From assembly GCF_000737325.1 (NCBI RefSeq), contig NZ_CP011125.1:9734001-9798000 (forward strand): DNA of 64,000 nt, read 5' to 3'. Source of the stretch: Sandaracinus amylolyticus. GTDB taxonomy: Bacteria > Myxococcota_A > Polyangia > Polyangiales > Sandaracinaceae. A program made the translations under genes and the position numbers. This document shows, piece after piece, positions 27,209-35,869 of the stretch. The notes under the pieces are model-generated. The model saw only the letters and a list, made by a program, of their open reading frames with translations. It had not been told where the DNA came from and made no database searches. The first letter of the stretch is position 1. The number at the start of each line of letters is the position of its first letter.

Positions 27209-27777
27209 GCAGAACGTGGATCGTCTTGGGCGTCGTGGTGCTGCTCGTGCTGGGCATCGCGGCGATGGGCGTGGGCCAGTACAACGGGCTCGTGCAGGCG
27301 CGCGAGGGCGTCGACGCGTCGTGGGCCCAGGTCGACAACGTGCTGCAGCGGCGCGCGGATCTGATCCCGAACCTCGTCGAGACGGTGCGCGGATATGCGT
27401 CGCACGAGCGCGAGATCTTCACCGCCGTCTCCGATGCGCGCAGTCGACTGCTCGGCGCGCGCGGCCCCGAGGACGCCGCGGAGGCCAGCCAGGCGCTCGA
27501 CTCGGCGCTCGGTCGATTGCTCGCGATCGCGGAGAACTATCCGCAGTTGCGTGCGAGCGAGCAGTTCACGCGGCTGCAGGACGAGCTGGCGGGGACGGAG
27601 AATCGAATCGCGGTGGAGCGGCGCCGGTACAACGAGACGGTGCGCGACTACAACGCTCGCATCTCGACGTTCCCGACGAACCTGTTCGCAGGGATGTTCG
27701 GATTCCCGCGGCGCGAGTATTTCGAAGCGGACGCAGGCGCACGAGAGGTGCCGAGAGTCGACTTCGGCGGAGAATGA
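27205..27777 (+). CDS. lemA: LemA family protein
   Basis: 190 residues: one N-terminal membrane helix (TWIVLGVVVLLVLGIAAMG) followed by the LemA helical bundle. The hallmark segments are QYNGLVQAREGVDASWAQVDNVLQRR, ADLIPNLVETVRGYASHE and RRYNETVRDYNARIS. The N-terminus is outside, the bundle inside or periplasmic depending on topology. The ATG overlaps the preceding stop (ATGA) and is preceded by GGAGGGG. It acts with TPM proteins in many genomes; mechanism unclear. Confidence 0.95.
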   Translation: MSRTWIVLGVVVLLVLGIAAMGVGQYNGLVQAREGVDASWAQVDNVLQRRADLIPNLVETVRGYASHEREIFTAVSDARSRLLGARGPEDAAEASQALDSALGRLLAIAENYPQLRASEQFTRLQDELAGTENRIAVERRRYNETVRDYNARISTFPTNLFAGMFGFPRREYFEADAGAREVPRVDFGGE

Positions 27778-27785
27778 GAATTCAT

Positions 27786-27850
27786 CGCAGAGAGCCGCAG
27801 AGGTCGAGAGAGAGAAGTTCTTCTCTGCGGTCCTCGGTGGCCCTCTGTGG
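27786..27850. repeat. CTCTGCGG/GCAGAG palindromic intergenic repeat
   Basis: GCAGAGAGCCGCAGAG, an AGAGAGAAG spacer, TTCTTCTCTGCGG, then TCCTCGGTGGCCCTCTGTGG. The two halves are imperfect reverse complements. Similar CCTCTGTGG/TCTCTGCGG elements are scattered in intergenic regions of many bacteria (recalled). It sits between the convergent lemA and lipoprotein genes and may serve as a terminator. Confidence 0.6.
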
Positions 27851-27867
27851 TGAGCTCGATCCGGGCG

Positions 27868-28800
27868 TCACTCGTGCTCGTGGCCCATGCCGTCCCAGGG
27901 GCACTCGCCTTCGCCTTGGAAGTGGCCCTGGGTCTTCAGCTGCGCGACGACGTAGTCCCACGCGTCGTTCAGCGTGATCGGCGCGCCGCCGAGCTCGTAG
28001 CCCGCGAGGAGCTGGCCGAGATCGCTCGCGCCGATGCTCTCGAGATCGCTCTGGGTCACGGTGCCGTCCGCGTCGATGTCGGCGTTCGCGAGCCACTGGG
28101 CGCGACGCTCGATCACCGCCTCGGCGCCCATCGGGAACCCGTTGAAGAACAGGTGATCGCCGTGGATCGTGAAGTTCACGGCCGTCGTCGTGCCCTCGGC
28201 CACCACCACACCTTCGATGCCGGTGTCGCTCTCGCACGGGCCGAACACGGTCGGCGCGGGCACGCAGAGATCGAAGTCGATCTCGGTCGCGCTCGTGCAC
28301 ATCGTGTCGTCGCCGCCGATGCAGCGCTCACCGCTCGGGCTCGTGATCGTGCCGACGATCAGGTACGTGCACCCGCCCGCGACCATGCGGTCGAAGTCCG
28401 CCTGCGACACCGATGCATCGCGCGTCGCCTCGGCCGTGACCGCCGGCGTCGAATAGAACACCTCGGGCCACAGCCCCGTCGGCATGTCCTCGAACGTCGC
28501 GAGCGGAAAGCCGCCCTCGGGCACCTGCGCGAGATCGACGACCACCGCGTCGTGCGCGTGGAAGTGCCCGTCGCCGCCGCCCTCGACCTCGACGTCGCCG
28601 ATCGCCACGACGTACTTGTCGAAGGTCACGCTCCAGCCGTCGACGATCGCGTCGTCGCCCTCGCCCGCGGGAATTCCCTCGGTGATCGTCTCTTCGGCCT
28701 CCAGCTGCACCTGGAGCGATCCCGTCGAGGTCCCGTCCTCGCCGCACGCCGCGAGCCCCGCCAGCGCCGAGAGGGTGAAGAGCATCCGCGCACGCATCAT
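27868..28800 (-). CDS. Lipoprotein with His clusters, third gene of TonB operon
   Basis: 310 residues: lipobox (LAGLAAC) after a short signal, then a domain opening DGWSVTFDKYVVAIGDVEVEG, an HFHAHD cluster, several Cys, an EF-hand-like DIDADGTVTQSDL and a C-terminal GHEHE. The ATG at 28800 follows AAAGGA by 7 bases; another ATG at 28818 overlaps the previous stop. Co-transcription with the His-rich TonB receptor suggests binding of a divalent metal or metal complex at the cell surface. No Pfam family recognised. Confidence 0.82.
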   Translation of the reverse strand: MMRARMLFTLSALAGLAACGEDGTSTGSLQVQLEAEETITEGIPAGEGDDAIVDGWSVTFDKYVVAIGDVEVEGGGDGHFHAHDAVVVDLAQVPEGGFPLATFEDMPTGLWPEVFYSTPAVTAEATRDASVSQADFDRMVAGGCTYLIVGTITSPSGERCIGGDDTMCTSATEIDFDLCVPAPTVFGPCESDTGIEGVVVAEGTTTAVNFTIHGDHLFFNGFPMGAEAVIERRAQWLANADIDADGTVTQSDLESIGASDLGQLLAGYELGGAPITLNDAWDYVVAQLKTQGHFQGEGECPWDGMGHEHE

Positions 28801-28814
28801 CGAGAGTCCTTTCG

Positions 28815-29546
28815 TCATTCGGGCGCTCCCCACGAGAGCGCAGGCAGCTCGCCCGCGGTCATCGCGAGCACGAGCGCGTCGTAGTCCGCATCGTCCTCCG
28901 GCGTGAGGACCACCGGGTCCTCGCCGTCCGCGGCGCGCGCCGCGAGCCGATCGAGATCGAGCCGCTGCCACCACGCGATCGGATCGACGCGCACCGTCAG
29001 CGCGTCGTCGCTCGACGTGATCTCGTGCTCCTCGACGCGCCGGCCTCGCACTACGATCACGCCGCGCGTGCTGGGCGCGATCGCGAGATCCGCGCGAACC
29101 TCGAACGCGCGTCCGTCCTCGTGCGTGACCTGCGCGACGAAGCGCGCCGAGTGCTCGCCATCGACGGCGCCCTCGAGCGGGCGCGCGCGCGTCTGGGTCG
29201 GGAGCCACGAGATCCCGTAGTCCCACATCGCCGAGCGCGCGGTGCCGGTGATCCCGAACGCGGTCCCGACCGACTGCGGCGAGGGATCGACACCGTCGAT
29301 CGTGACCGCCGAGGTGAGCTCGAGGATCGCCGACTCGCAGTGCTCGGGAGACGCGCTCTCCGTCGTGCACAGATAGAGCGGCCCGAACGCCACGTCCGCG
29401 CGCGTCAGCGTCAGCGTCCAGCCGTCCGACGAGAACGACGGCTCACCGCCCGCCACGAAGAGCGGCACTTCGACGTACTCGCGCCCGGTCTCGGCACATC
29501 CCGCGAGCGCGGCGATCATCGCCGCGGCGATCCACCCGCGCGTCAC
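28815..29546 (-). CDS. Lipoprotein, second gene of TonB operon
   Basis: 243 residues from a GTG overlapping the receptor stop (GTGA). Signal and lipobox read AAMIAALAGC. The mature part opens SFSSDGWTLTLTRADVAFGPLYLC, resembling DGWSVTFDKYVVAIG in the next gene, so the two lipoproteins may share a domain. It is rich in strands and acidic residues. Probably a periplasmic or surface partner of the receptor. No named family recognised. Confidence 0.8.
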   Translation of the reverse strand: MTRGWIAAAMIAALAGCAETGREYVEVPLFVAGGEPSFSSDGWTLTLTRADVAFGPLYLCTTESASPEHCESAILELTSAVTIDGVDPSPQSVGTAFGITGTARSAMWDYGISWLPTQTRARPLEGAVDGEHSARFVAQVTHEDGRAFEVRADLAIAPSTRGVIVVRGRRVEEHEITSSDDALTVRVDPIAWWQRLDLDRLAARAADGEDPVVLTPEDDADYDALVLAMTAGELPALSWGAPE

Positions 29547-32242
29547 AGCGTCACTCCGAGCACGACGTTGACCGTCAGCGGCGCGCCGGCCGCGAAATGA
29601 CGCGCCGGAATGCGCGACGCGACCGAGTCGCGATCCCAATTCGACGCATACGAGTACTCGACCGACGCGTATCGCGAGTCGGTCAGATTGAGCACTTCGA
29701 CGCTCAGATCGAGCGCGCTCCATCGCACCGACACCGATGCATCGAGGAGCCCGATCGCGTCCGCCTCCTGTCCATAGGGCAGCGGGCGCGGCGACAAGAA
29801 CGAGAAACCGAGACCGACTCTGCCGGACAGCGGAATCCCGTCGATGTCGAACAACCGATCTCCGACCGAGAGATCGGCGCGCACCACCACCGGCGGCACG
29901 TAGGGCAGCGACTGGCCCTGTTCGTACGGAGGCGCCGGATCTTCGATCGACGGAGGCGGCGGCGCGTCGAGCGTCGCGTGCACGTACGTCACCGAGAGCG
30001 CGCTCGTGAGGAACGACCAGGGACGCGCCTCGACCCAGAGCGCACCACCGATGCGCGTGGTCGGTCCGAGCCGCTCGAGCCGCCCTTCGCGCGGATCGAA
30101 CGCGGTGTCGTCGCTCACGTTCGTCAGGTAGCCCGACGCGTGGATGCGCACCTGATCGTGATCGCCGAGCACCACGCGCGCGCCGACATCACCCGAGCGC
30201 ACCTTCGCGAACGGCGCGCCCTCGCCGTCCTGCAGCTGCCTCGCCTGCGGCGAGCGATAGCCCTCGCCGTACGCGATCGAGAGCACGAGATCGTGATCCA
30301 CGCCGAGCGGCGTCACCTCGATCGCGGCGCGCGGGCCCGCGGCGACGCCGAGCGCGCTGCGACGGAACCCGATGATGTACGTCTCGCGACGGAACGCCGG
30401 GATGAAGTTCCCCAGGCGATCGTCGACGTCGTAGAAGAGCACGTCGGCGCGCGCGCCGCCGCGCAGGTGCACGTAGTCGGTGATGCACCAGTCGAGATCG
30501 AAGTACCCGCCGACGTCGAGCGCGCGAACACTCGCGTCGACGCGGCGATCCCACGTCTGGTTCTGCGGCGCTTCGATCAGGTTCTGCTGCTGACCGATCG
30601 AGTCGATGCGCCCGGTGAGCCCGACCTCGACGAACCCACGCGCCCACTCGAACGGCTGATAGAGCGGAGAGCGATATCGACCGCGCAGCCCGAGCGCGAG
30701 CACCTCGTTGCGCTGCTCGATCAGATCGCCGCGACCGACCCACTCGGGCTCGAATTCCGATCGTTCGGTGTATCCGGTGTAGTTCGCCTGCAGTCGGAAG
30801 TCGTGCCACTGCAGCCACGCGCCGAGCTCTCCGAACGATCCGCGCTCTCCGCGCATCTCGATCGAGCCCGCGAGGTGGGCGCGCGCCGCGAGCCCCGACT
30901 GCGCGAGCGCGCTCGGATCGTCGTAGACGCCGAGGAAACCGACGTCACCCTGCGCGACGTCGTCGCGCCGCAAGATCCCCGCGATCGCCGTACGCGCGGC
31001 CCAGATCGAGCCGTGCACGCGCCCGCGGATCGCGCCTTCGCCGAACACCACCTGCGCGAGCGCGCCGCCCGACTGCCCCGCTCGATTGCGACCGAAGCCG
31101 CTGGTGCGTCGATATTGCGCCGCGCCGAACGTCTCCTCGCGCTCGCCCTCGGGCGCCCAGAGGATCAGCGCGCGGAACGTGTCGAACGAGCCATAGCTCG
31201 TGCGGAATTGAATGCCACGCCGCGCGACACCGAGATCGAAGTCGATCGATCCCGCGGTCGCGAAGTCGCCCTGACGAGGATCGTAGACGCCCTCGGTCAC
31301 GCGCAGCGAACGCACGACCTCGGGGATCACGAACCCGAGGTCCGCATAACCCTGCCCGTGGATGTGAGACGGCAGGTTGAGCGGGACACCGCCCATCGTG
31401 AGCTCGATGTCCTGGCCGTGCTCCGCGTCGAACCCTCGCAGGAAGATCTGCTGCGCGACCGCGTCGCCCTCGGGGCGCGCGACGTACACGCCGGGCGCGG
31501 TGTTGAGCATGTCCGCGCCATCGCGGTGCGGCGCGGCCTCGAGCACCTCGCGCCCGATGCGGTACTGGCTCGAGGCGCGCGGACGGCGCGACTCCTCGAG
31601 CGGATCGCTCACCGCGCGCGCCTCGAAGTGCGGCGGCGCGACCTCGGGCTCCTCGACGGGCTCGGGCGTGGGCTCGGGCGGATGATGCTCGTCGTGCTCG
31701 TGGCCGTGGGGATCGCCGGCGTGGGGATCGGGCTCCGCGACGCGCGTCGCGGGATCCGGCGCGTGGAAGCGCACGGCGAGGCGCGTGCGGCTGCGCACCG
31801 CGGTGTCGCCGCGCCGCGCGGGCTCGAAGCGCCACGACGTGACCGCATCGATCGCGGCCTGATCGAACTCGGGATCGCCGGGGTGCTCGACGTGCACGTC
31901 GCTCACCGTCCCGTCGATCTCGACCGTGACGTGCAGGTGCACGGTCGGCTCGATGCCGATCGTCGCGTGCGACTCGGGATAGTGGGGATCGGGCGACGAG
32001 ATCAGCCGCGGCGGCGTCGCCGGCTGGGCCGGCGCCTCTTCCGCGGGCGGCGCCTCGTCGACGGGCGGCGCCTCGCCGACGGGCGGCGCCTCGTCGACCG
32101 GCCCAGCATCGGGCGGTGGCTGCACGCCCCCGTCGACGTCACCGCCGTCCTGCGCGCGCGCCGTGACGCCCGTCAGCGCCGTCGCCCACCCTAAGCCGAT
32201 GGCGAGCGCGATCGCGCCGACTTCTCTCGCTCGGAACCCCAA
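29543..32242 (-). CDS. TonB C-terminal domain fused to TonB-dependent receptor
   Basis: 899 residues. Order: signal peptide (1-30), Pro/Glu repeats (about 35-75), TonB_C domain (about 78-160; PHYPESHATIG, IDGTVSDVHVEHPGDPEFDQAA, SWRFEPARRGD), His-rich linker (HAGDPHGHEHDEHH), plug (from about 225; ADMLNTAPGVYVARPEG, QQIFLRGFDAEHG) and a 22-strand-type barrel ending VVLGVTL. The fusion of energy-transducer domain and receptor is unusual. The start is TTG at 32242, the only in-frame choice giving a signal peptide. Followed by two coupled lipoproteins; a metal or metallophore substrate is inferred. Confidence 0.9.
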   Translation of the reverse strand: MGFRAREVGAIALAIGLGWATALTGVTARAQDGGDVDGGVQPPPDAGPVDEAPPVGEAPPVDEAPPAEEAPAQPATPPRLISSPDPHYPESHATIGIEPTVHLHVTVEIDGTVSDVHVEHPGDPEFDQAAIDAVTSWRFEPARRGDTAVRSRTRLAVRFHAPDPATRVAEPDPHAGDPHGHEHDEHHPPEPTPEPVEEPEVAPPHFEARAVSDPLEESRRPRASSQYRIGREVLEAAPHRDGADMLNTAPGVYVARPEGDAVAQQIFLRGFDAEHGQDIELTMGGVPLNLPSHIHGQGYADLGFVIPEVVRSLRVTEGVYDPRQGDFATAGSIDFDLGVARRGIQFRTSYGSFDTFRALILWAPEGEREETFGAAQYRRTSGFGRNRAGQSGGALAQVVFGEGAIRGRVHGSIWAARTAIAGILRRDDVAQGDVGFLGVYDDPSALAQSGLAARAHLAGSIEMRGERGSFGELGAWLQWHDFRLQANYTGYTERSEFEPEWVGRGDLIEQRNEVLALGLRGRYRSPLYQPFEWARGFVEVGLTGRIDSIGQQQNLIEAPQNQTWDRRVDASVRALDVGGYFDLDWCITDYVHLRGGARADVLFYDVDDRLGNFIPAFRRETYIIGFRRSALGVAAGPRAAIEVTPLGVDHDLVLSIAYGEGYRSPQARQLQDGEGAPFAKVRSGDVGARVVLGDHDQVRIHASGYLTNVSDDTAFDPREGRLERLGPTTRIGGALWVEARPWSFLTSALSVTYVHATLDAPPPPSIEDPAPPYEQGQSLPYVPPVVVRADLSVGDRLFDIDGIPLSGRVGLGFSFLSPRPLPYGQEADAIGLLDASVSVRWSALDLSVEVLNLTDSRYASVEYSYASNWDRDSVASRIPARHFAAGAPLTVNVVLGVTL
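32046..32099 (-). repeat. 18-base in-frame tandem repeat
   Basis: Three near-identical units of GGCGGCGCCTCGTCGACG (middle copy with CTCGCC) encode the (P/E)EAPPVDEAPP linker between the signal peptide and the TonB_C domain. Confidence 0.8.
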
Positions 32243-32353
32243 AGCGCGGTGGGTCTATCGCAAGCAGGTTCCTTTCGCAACTCGATTGCATCTCCATCAC
32301 GATCTCGTCAGCGGCCCTTGCGCGGCGACCCCGTTCGAGGCGAAAAACCGCGG

Positions 32354-33985
32354 ATGACGAAGGTCGTGATCCTGGGCGGCGGGGTCGCGGGGATGAGCGC
32401 AGCGCACGAGCTCGCCGAGCGCGGTCTCGACGTCGAAGTGCACGAGATGCGCGCGATCGCCGGCGGCAAGGCGCGGAGCATCTGGGTCCCCGGCTCGGGC
32501 ACCGGCGGGCGCCACGACTTGCCAGGCGAGCACGGCTTCCGTTTCTTCCCGGGCTTCTATCGCCATCTGCCCGACACGATGCGGCGCATCCCGTTCCCCG
32601 GGAACGTGAACGGCGTCGCCGACAACCTCGTACAGGCCACGCGCTTCCAGATCGCGCGCGATCACGGCGACGATCCGGTGCTCGTCGCGCGCTTCCCGCG
32701 CTCGCTCGACGAGTGGTACGAGGCCGTCCGCGCGATCCTCGAGGCGCGCCTCGGCATCCCTCCGCGCGAGGCGATCTTCTTCGCGATCCGCATCCTCGAG
32801 CTCCTCACGAGCTGCGACGAGCGACGCCTCGGCGAGCTCGAGAAGGTCGCGTGGTGGGACTTCACCCAGGCCGCGCGCATGTCGCTGCCGTACCGCACGT
32901 ACCTCGTGATCGGCCTGACGCGATCGCTCGTCGCGATGCGCGCCGAGGAGGGCAGCACCCGCACCGTCGGGACGATCCTGATCCAGCTGCTGCTCGATCT
33001 GCTCGAGCCCGAGGGCACGCTCGACCGCCTGCTCAGCGGCCCGACGAGCGAGGTCTGGCTCGAGCCGTGGCGCGCGCACCTCGCGTCGCTCGGGGTCGCT
33101 TATCACACCGAGCACGAGGTCGTCGGCATCGACGTCGCGGGCGGCGGGATCTCGAGCGTCACGATCGAGAAGAGCGACGGCACGACGTTCACCACGACCG
33201 GCGACTACTACGTCTCGTGCCTGCCGGTGGAGCGCATGGTCGCGCTGCTCACGCCCGCGATGATCGCGCTCGATCCCGGGCTCGATCTCCTGCGGCGCCT
33301 CCAGACCGAGTGGATGAACGGCATCCAGTTCTTCCTCGCGGACGACGTGCCGCTCGTGCACGGACACACGATCTACGCGGACTCGCCGTGGGCGCTCACG
33401 TCGATCTCGCAGGCGCAGTTCTGGCGGCGATCGCTCTCGGGCTACGGCGACGGAACGATCCGCGGCGTGCTCTCGGTCGACGTGTCGGACTGGGAGACGC
33501 CCGGCATCCTCTTCCACAAGCCCGCGAAGGAGCTCGCGACGAAGGACGAGGTCAAGGACGAGGTGTGGGCGCAGGTGCTGCGCTCGTTCAGCCCCGAGGT
33601 GGCGAGCCGCCTGTCGGGGTCGATGCGCTCGTGGTTCCTCGACGACTCGATCGTCTGGCCCAACCCGAACACGGTCGAGAACCTCGAGCCGCTGCTCGTG
33701 AACACGATCGACTCGTGGCGCGATCGCCCCGAGTCGAAGACGCGCATCCCGAACCTCTTCCTCGCGTCCGACTACGTCCGCACGCACACCGATCTCGCGA
33801 CGATGGAGGCCGCGAACGAAGCGGCGCGTCGCGCGACGAACCACGTGCTCGACGCGATCGCGTCGCCGGGGCCGCGCTGCGGCGTGTGGCCGCTCGAAGA
33901 GCCCGCGTGCTTCGTGCCTTTCAAGGTCGTCGATCAGTGGCGATATCGGCAGGGTCGACCGAACCTCTTCCACCGATGCGGGTGA
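32354..33985 (+). CDS. FAD-dependent oxidoreductase, phytoene-desaturase/amine-oxidase fold
   Basis: 543 residues. The N-terminal dinucleotide-binding fold is clear: VVILGGGVAGMSAAHELAERG, then the GG-doublet continuation EMRAIAGGKARS. The C-terminal FAD-contact region is NLFLASDYVRTHTDLATMEAANEAARRA. Relatives include hydroxysqualene dehydroxylases and carotene desaturases; the substrate cannot be told. The ATG at 32354 places the Rossmann motif at the N-terminus. It is followed after 4 bases by a DUF2378 gene, so the two form an operon. Confidence 0.9.
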   Translation: MTKVVILGGGVAGMSAAHELAERGLDVEVHEMRAIAGGKARSIWVPGSGTGGRHDLPGEHGFRFFPGFYRHLPDTMRRIPFPGNVNGVADNLVQATRFQIARDHGDDPVLVARFPRSLDEWYEAVRAILEARLGIPPREAIFFAIRILELLTSCDERRLGELEKVAWWDFTQAARMSLPYRTYLVIGLTRSLVAMRAEEGSTRTVGTILIQLLLDLLEPEGTLDRLLSGPTSEVWLEPWRAHLASLGVAYHTEHEVVGIDVAGGGISSVTIEKSDGTTFTTTGDYYVSCLPVERMVALLTPAMIALDPGLDLLRRLQTEWMNGIQFFLADDVPLVHGHTIYADSPWALTSISQAQFWRRSLSGYGDGTIRGVLSVDVSDWETPGILFHKPAKELATKDEVKDEVWAQVLRSFSPEVASRLSGSMRSWFLDDSIVWPNPNTVENLEPLLVNTIDSWRDRPESKTRIPNLFLASDYVRTHTDLATMEAANEAARRATNHVLDAIASPGPRCGVWPLEEPACFVPFKVVDQWRYRQGRPNLFHRCG

Positions 33986-33989
33986 CCCG

Positions 33990-34661
33990 ATGACGATGAC
34001 CTGGGGCCGAGGCGCGGTCTCGCAGAGCGACGTGGAGGCGTTCGCGCGGCGCATCGAGGTCGCGCCGAGCGATCGCGCGATCATCGTGAAGGCGCTGCTC
34101 GACTTCCCGAGCGACATCCAGTCGCGCGGCATGTTCTTCGACGGGCTCGTGAAGGCACTGCGCGCGCATGTCGGTCCGAGCGCGGCGACGCGCATCGTCG
34201 CCGAGGCGGAGATCCCGCGCACGACGCACTCGTTCACGCTCTACGCGCACCGCGACTTCTACAAGCTCTTCTTCTACGCGGCGCCGCTGCTGCACCCGGG
34301 TCGTCCGCTGCCCGACGCGATGCAGGCGATCGCGGAGACGTTCTACCCGGTGTTCCGCGAGAGCATCGTGGGCCGCACGATGTCGGTGCTGATGGGCAGC
34401 GATCCCGCGGGCATCCTCGGGCGGCTCGTCGAGGCGTACACGCTCTCGGTGCAGGGCAACCAACACGCGCTCGAGATCACGGGCCCGAGCAGCGCGGTGT
34501 GGCGCGCGCTGGCCGAGCCCGTCCCGATGTACCCGAGCGTGTTCAAGGGCATCGTGATCGGCACGATGCGCTCGCACGATGCGCCGATTCCTCGCATCAC
34601 CGTGCGCTCGGCGACGATCGAAGGCGCGAAGCTGCGCTGCACCTTCGACGTCGAGTGGTGA
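33990..34661 (+). CDS. DUF2378 (TIGR02265) myxobacterial protein
   Basis: 223 residues matching the myxobacterial DUF2378 family in length and layout: FPSDIQSRGMFFDGLVKAL, YKLFFYAAPLLHPGRPLPDAM, YPVFRESIVGRTMSVLMG, and a final strand region ending CTFDVEW. The family is expanded in myxobacteria with no established function. It lies directly behind the FAD oxidoreductase and converges with a lipoprotein gene with stops adjacent. Confidence 0.88.
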   Translation: MTMTWGRGAVSQSDVEAFARRIEVAPSDRAIIVKALLDFPSDIQSRGMFFDGLVKALRAHVGPSAATRIVAEAEIPRTTHSFTLYAHRDFYKLFFYAAPLLHPGRPLPDAMQAIAETFYPVFRESIVGRTMSVLMGSDPAGILGRLVEAYTLSVQGNQHALEITGPSSAVWRALAEPVPMYPSVFKGIVIGTMRSHDAPIPRITVRSATIEGAKLRCTFDVEW

Positions 34662-35108
34662 TCACTCCGCCGGCTGCTGCTGCTGCTGGCACTCGGCGCG
34701 GACGCGCCCGTTCTGCTCGAGCCCGACGCGGTACGACGTGCCCGCGCACTGCGAGATCGACGTCGCGGTCGCGTCGGCGTTCGACGCGTCGACCGTCGCG
34801 GGCAGCTCGCTGCGGCGCTGGTTGGCGCACTCGGTCATCGCGAGCGAGAAGAGCTGCGCGCACTCGGACTCGTCGACCATGAAGCACTGGCGCAGCGGCG
34901 CGTCGTCGGCGTTGCAGAGCGGCGCGGTCGCCTGGCGCGCGAGCTCGGCGACGAACTCGTCGAGCGTCATCGACTCCGCCTCGCTGCCCGCGGTCTCTGT
35001 CTGCTCTTGCTGCGCGGGCTCGCTCGACGAGCCTCCGCCGCAGCCGGCCGCGAGGATCGAGACGAAGAGCGCGGCGCGTCGAAGGACGGAGCTCGAGAAG
35101 ATCGACAT
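34662..35108 (-). CDS. Small lipoprotein
   Basis: 148 residues. Signal and lipobox SILAAGC are followed by GGGSSSEPAQQEQTETAG, a typical flexible tether. A helical region with four Cys (LCNADD, RQCFMVDESECAQL, TECANQ) and a Gln-rich tail follow. Function unknown; probably outer-membrane anchored. Confidence 0.82.
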   Translation of the reverse strand: MSIFSSSVLRRAALFVSILAAGCGGGSSSEPAQQEQTETAGSEAESMTLDEFVAELARQATAPLCNADDAPLRQCFMVDESECAQLFSLAMTECANQRRSELPATVDASNADATATSISQCAGTSYRVGLEQNGRVRAECQQQQQPAE

Positions 35109-35144
35109 GTCGTAGGCCTCCAGGGCGCCGACGATACGCGACGA

Positions 35145-35828
35145 TCACTCGAGACGCACCGGGGCCGCATCGGGAGGTGGATCGCCGAACACGCGATCGA
35201 GCGGGCGATCCGTCGTCGCGCTCTCGCGCGTCAGCCGCGCGGCGCGCACGCGATCGAGCCGGAACCAGCGGCCCGCCTCGCGGGTCCTGCACCACGCGAG
35301 CAGCCACCAGTGCCCGTGGGTGCGCGCGAACGCGAGCGGCTCGACCGCGCGATCCTGGTCGTCGTCGCCGTAGTCGAGGTTCACGACGCGCCGCAGGCGC
35401 AGCGCCTCGTCGAGCACCTTCGCGCTGCGATCACGCGCCGACGTGACGCCCGAGCGCATCCACACGCGCGCGGCGAGCGCCTTCGCGTCGGCGCACTGTT
35501 CGCGCGTCATCGCCCCGAGCACCTTGGTGAGCGCGGCGCGGCCTTCGGCGCGGAACGGCGCGCCCGGCTCGGCGGCGAGCGCGATCGCGATCGCAGTGGC
35601 CTCGCCCGCGGTGAACGTCAGCGGCGGCAGGCTCGCCGAGCGCGCGAGGCGATAGCCGCCTCCGCACCCTTCGTCGGCGATCACCGGCACGCCGGCTTCG
35701 ACGAGCGCGGCGATGTCGCGCTTGATGGTGCGCGTCGAGACCTCGAAGCGCTCCGCGAGCCAGGTCGAGCTACGACCCTGCCGCCGGAGCTCTTCGGCGA
35801 GCGCGTAGAGCCGATCCGTGCGGTTCAC
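35145..35828 (-). CDS. HTH-WYL transcriptional regulator
   Basis: 227 residues: an N-terminal DeoR/HTH_11 winged helix (RTDRLYALAEELRRQGRSS, WLAERFEVSTRTIKRDIAAL) and a short WYL domain (RRVVNLDYGD, HWWLLAWCRTREAGRWFRLDRV). It is shorter than the usual 300+ residues, lacking the C-terminal WCX extension. WYL domains often sense nucleotides or DNA ends. It is divergent from a hydrolase gene 41 bases away, its likely target. Confidence 0.9.
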   Translation of the reverse strand: MNRTDRLYALAEELRRQGRSSTWLAERFEVSTRTIKRDIAALVEAGVPVIADEGCGGGYRLARSASLPPLTFTAGEATAIAIALAAEPGAPFRAEGRAALTKVLGAMTREQCADAKALAARVWMRSGVTSARDRSAKVLDEALRLRRVVNLDYGDDDQDRAVEPLAFARTHGHWWLLAWCRTREAGRWFRLDRVRAARLTRESATTDRPLDRVFGDPPPDAAPVRLE

Positions 35829-35869
35829 GGCGACAACGGTGACATGACGGTGCCATCGCGCACGCCACG

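Noticed and set aside
28815-29546. Homology of the TonB-operon lipoproteins with the secreted protein at 17457
   Set aside because: Only short loose matches in strand-rich segments; insufficient without a profile comparison.
29597-32194. 865-codon plus-strand frame opposite the TonB receptor
   Set aside because: Shadow of the receptor gene; the receptor frame shows signal peptide, TonB_C, plug and barrel.
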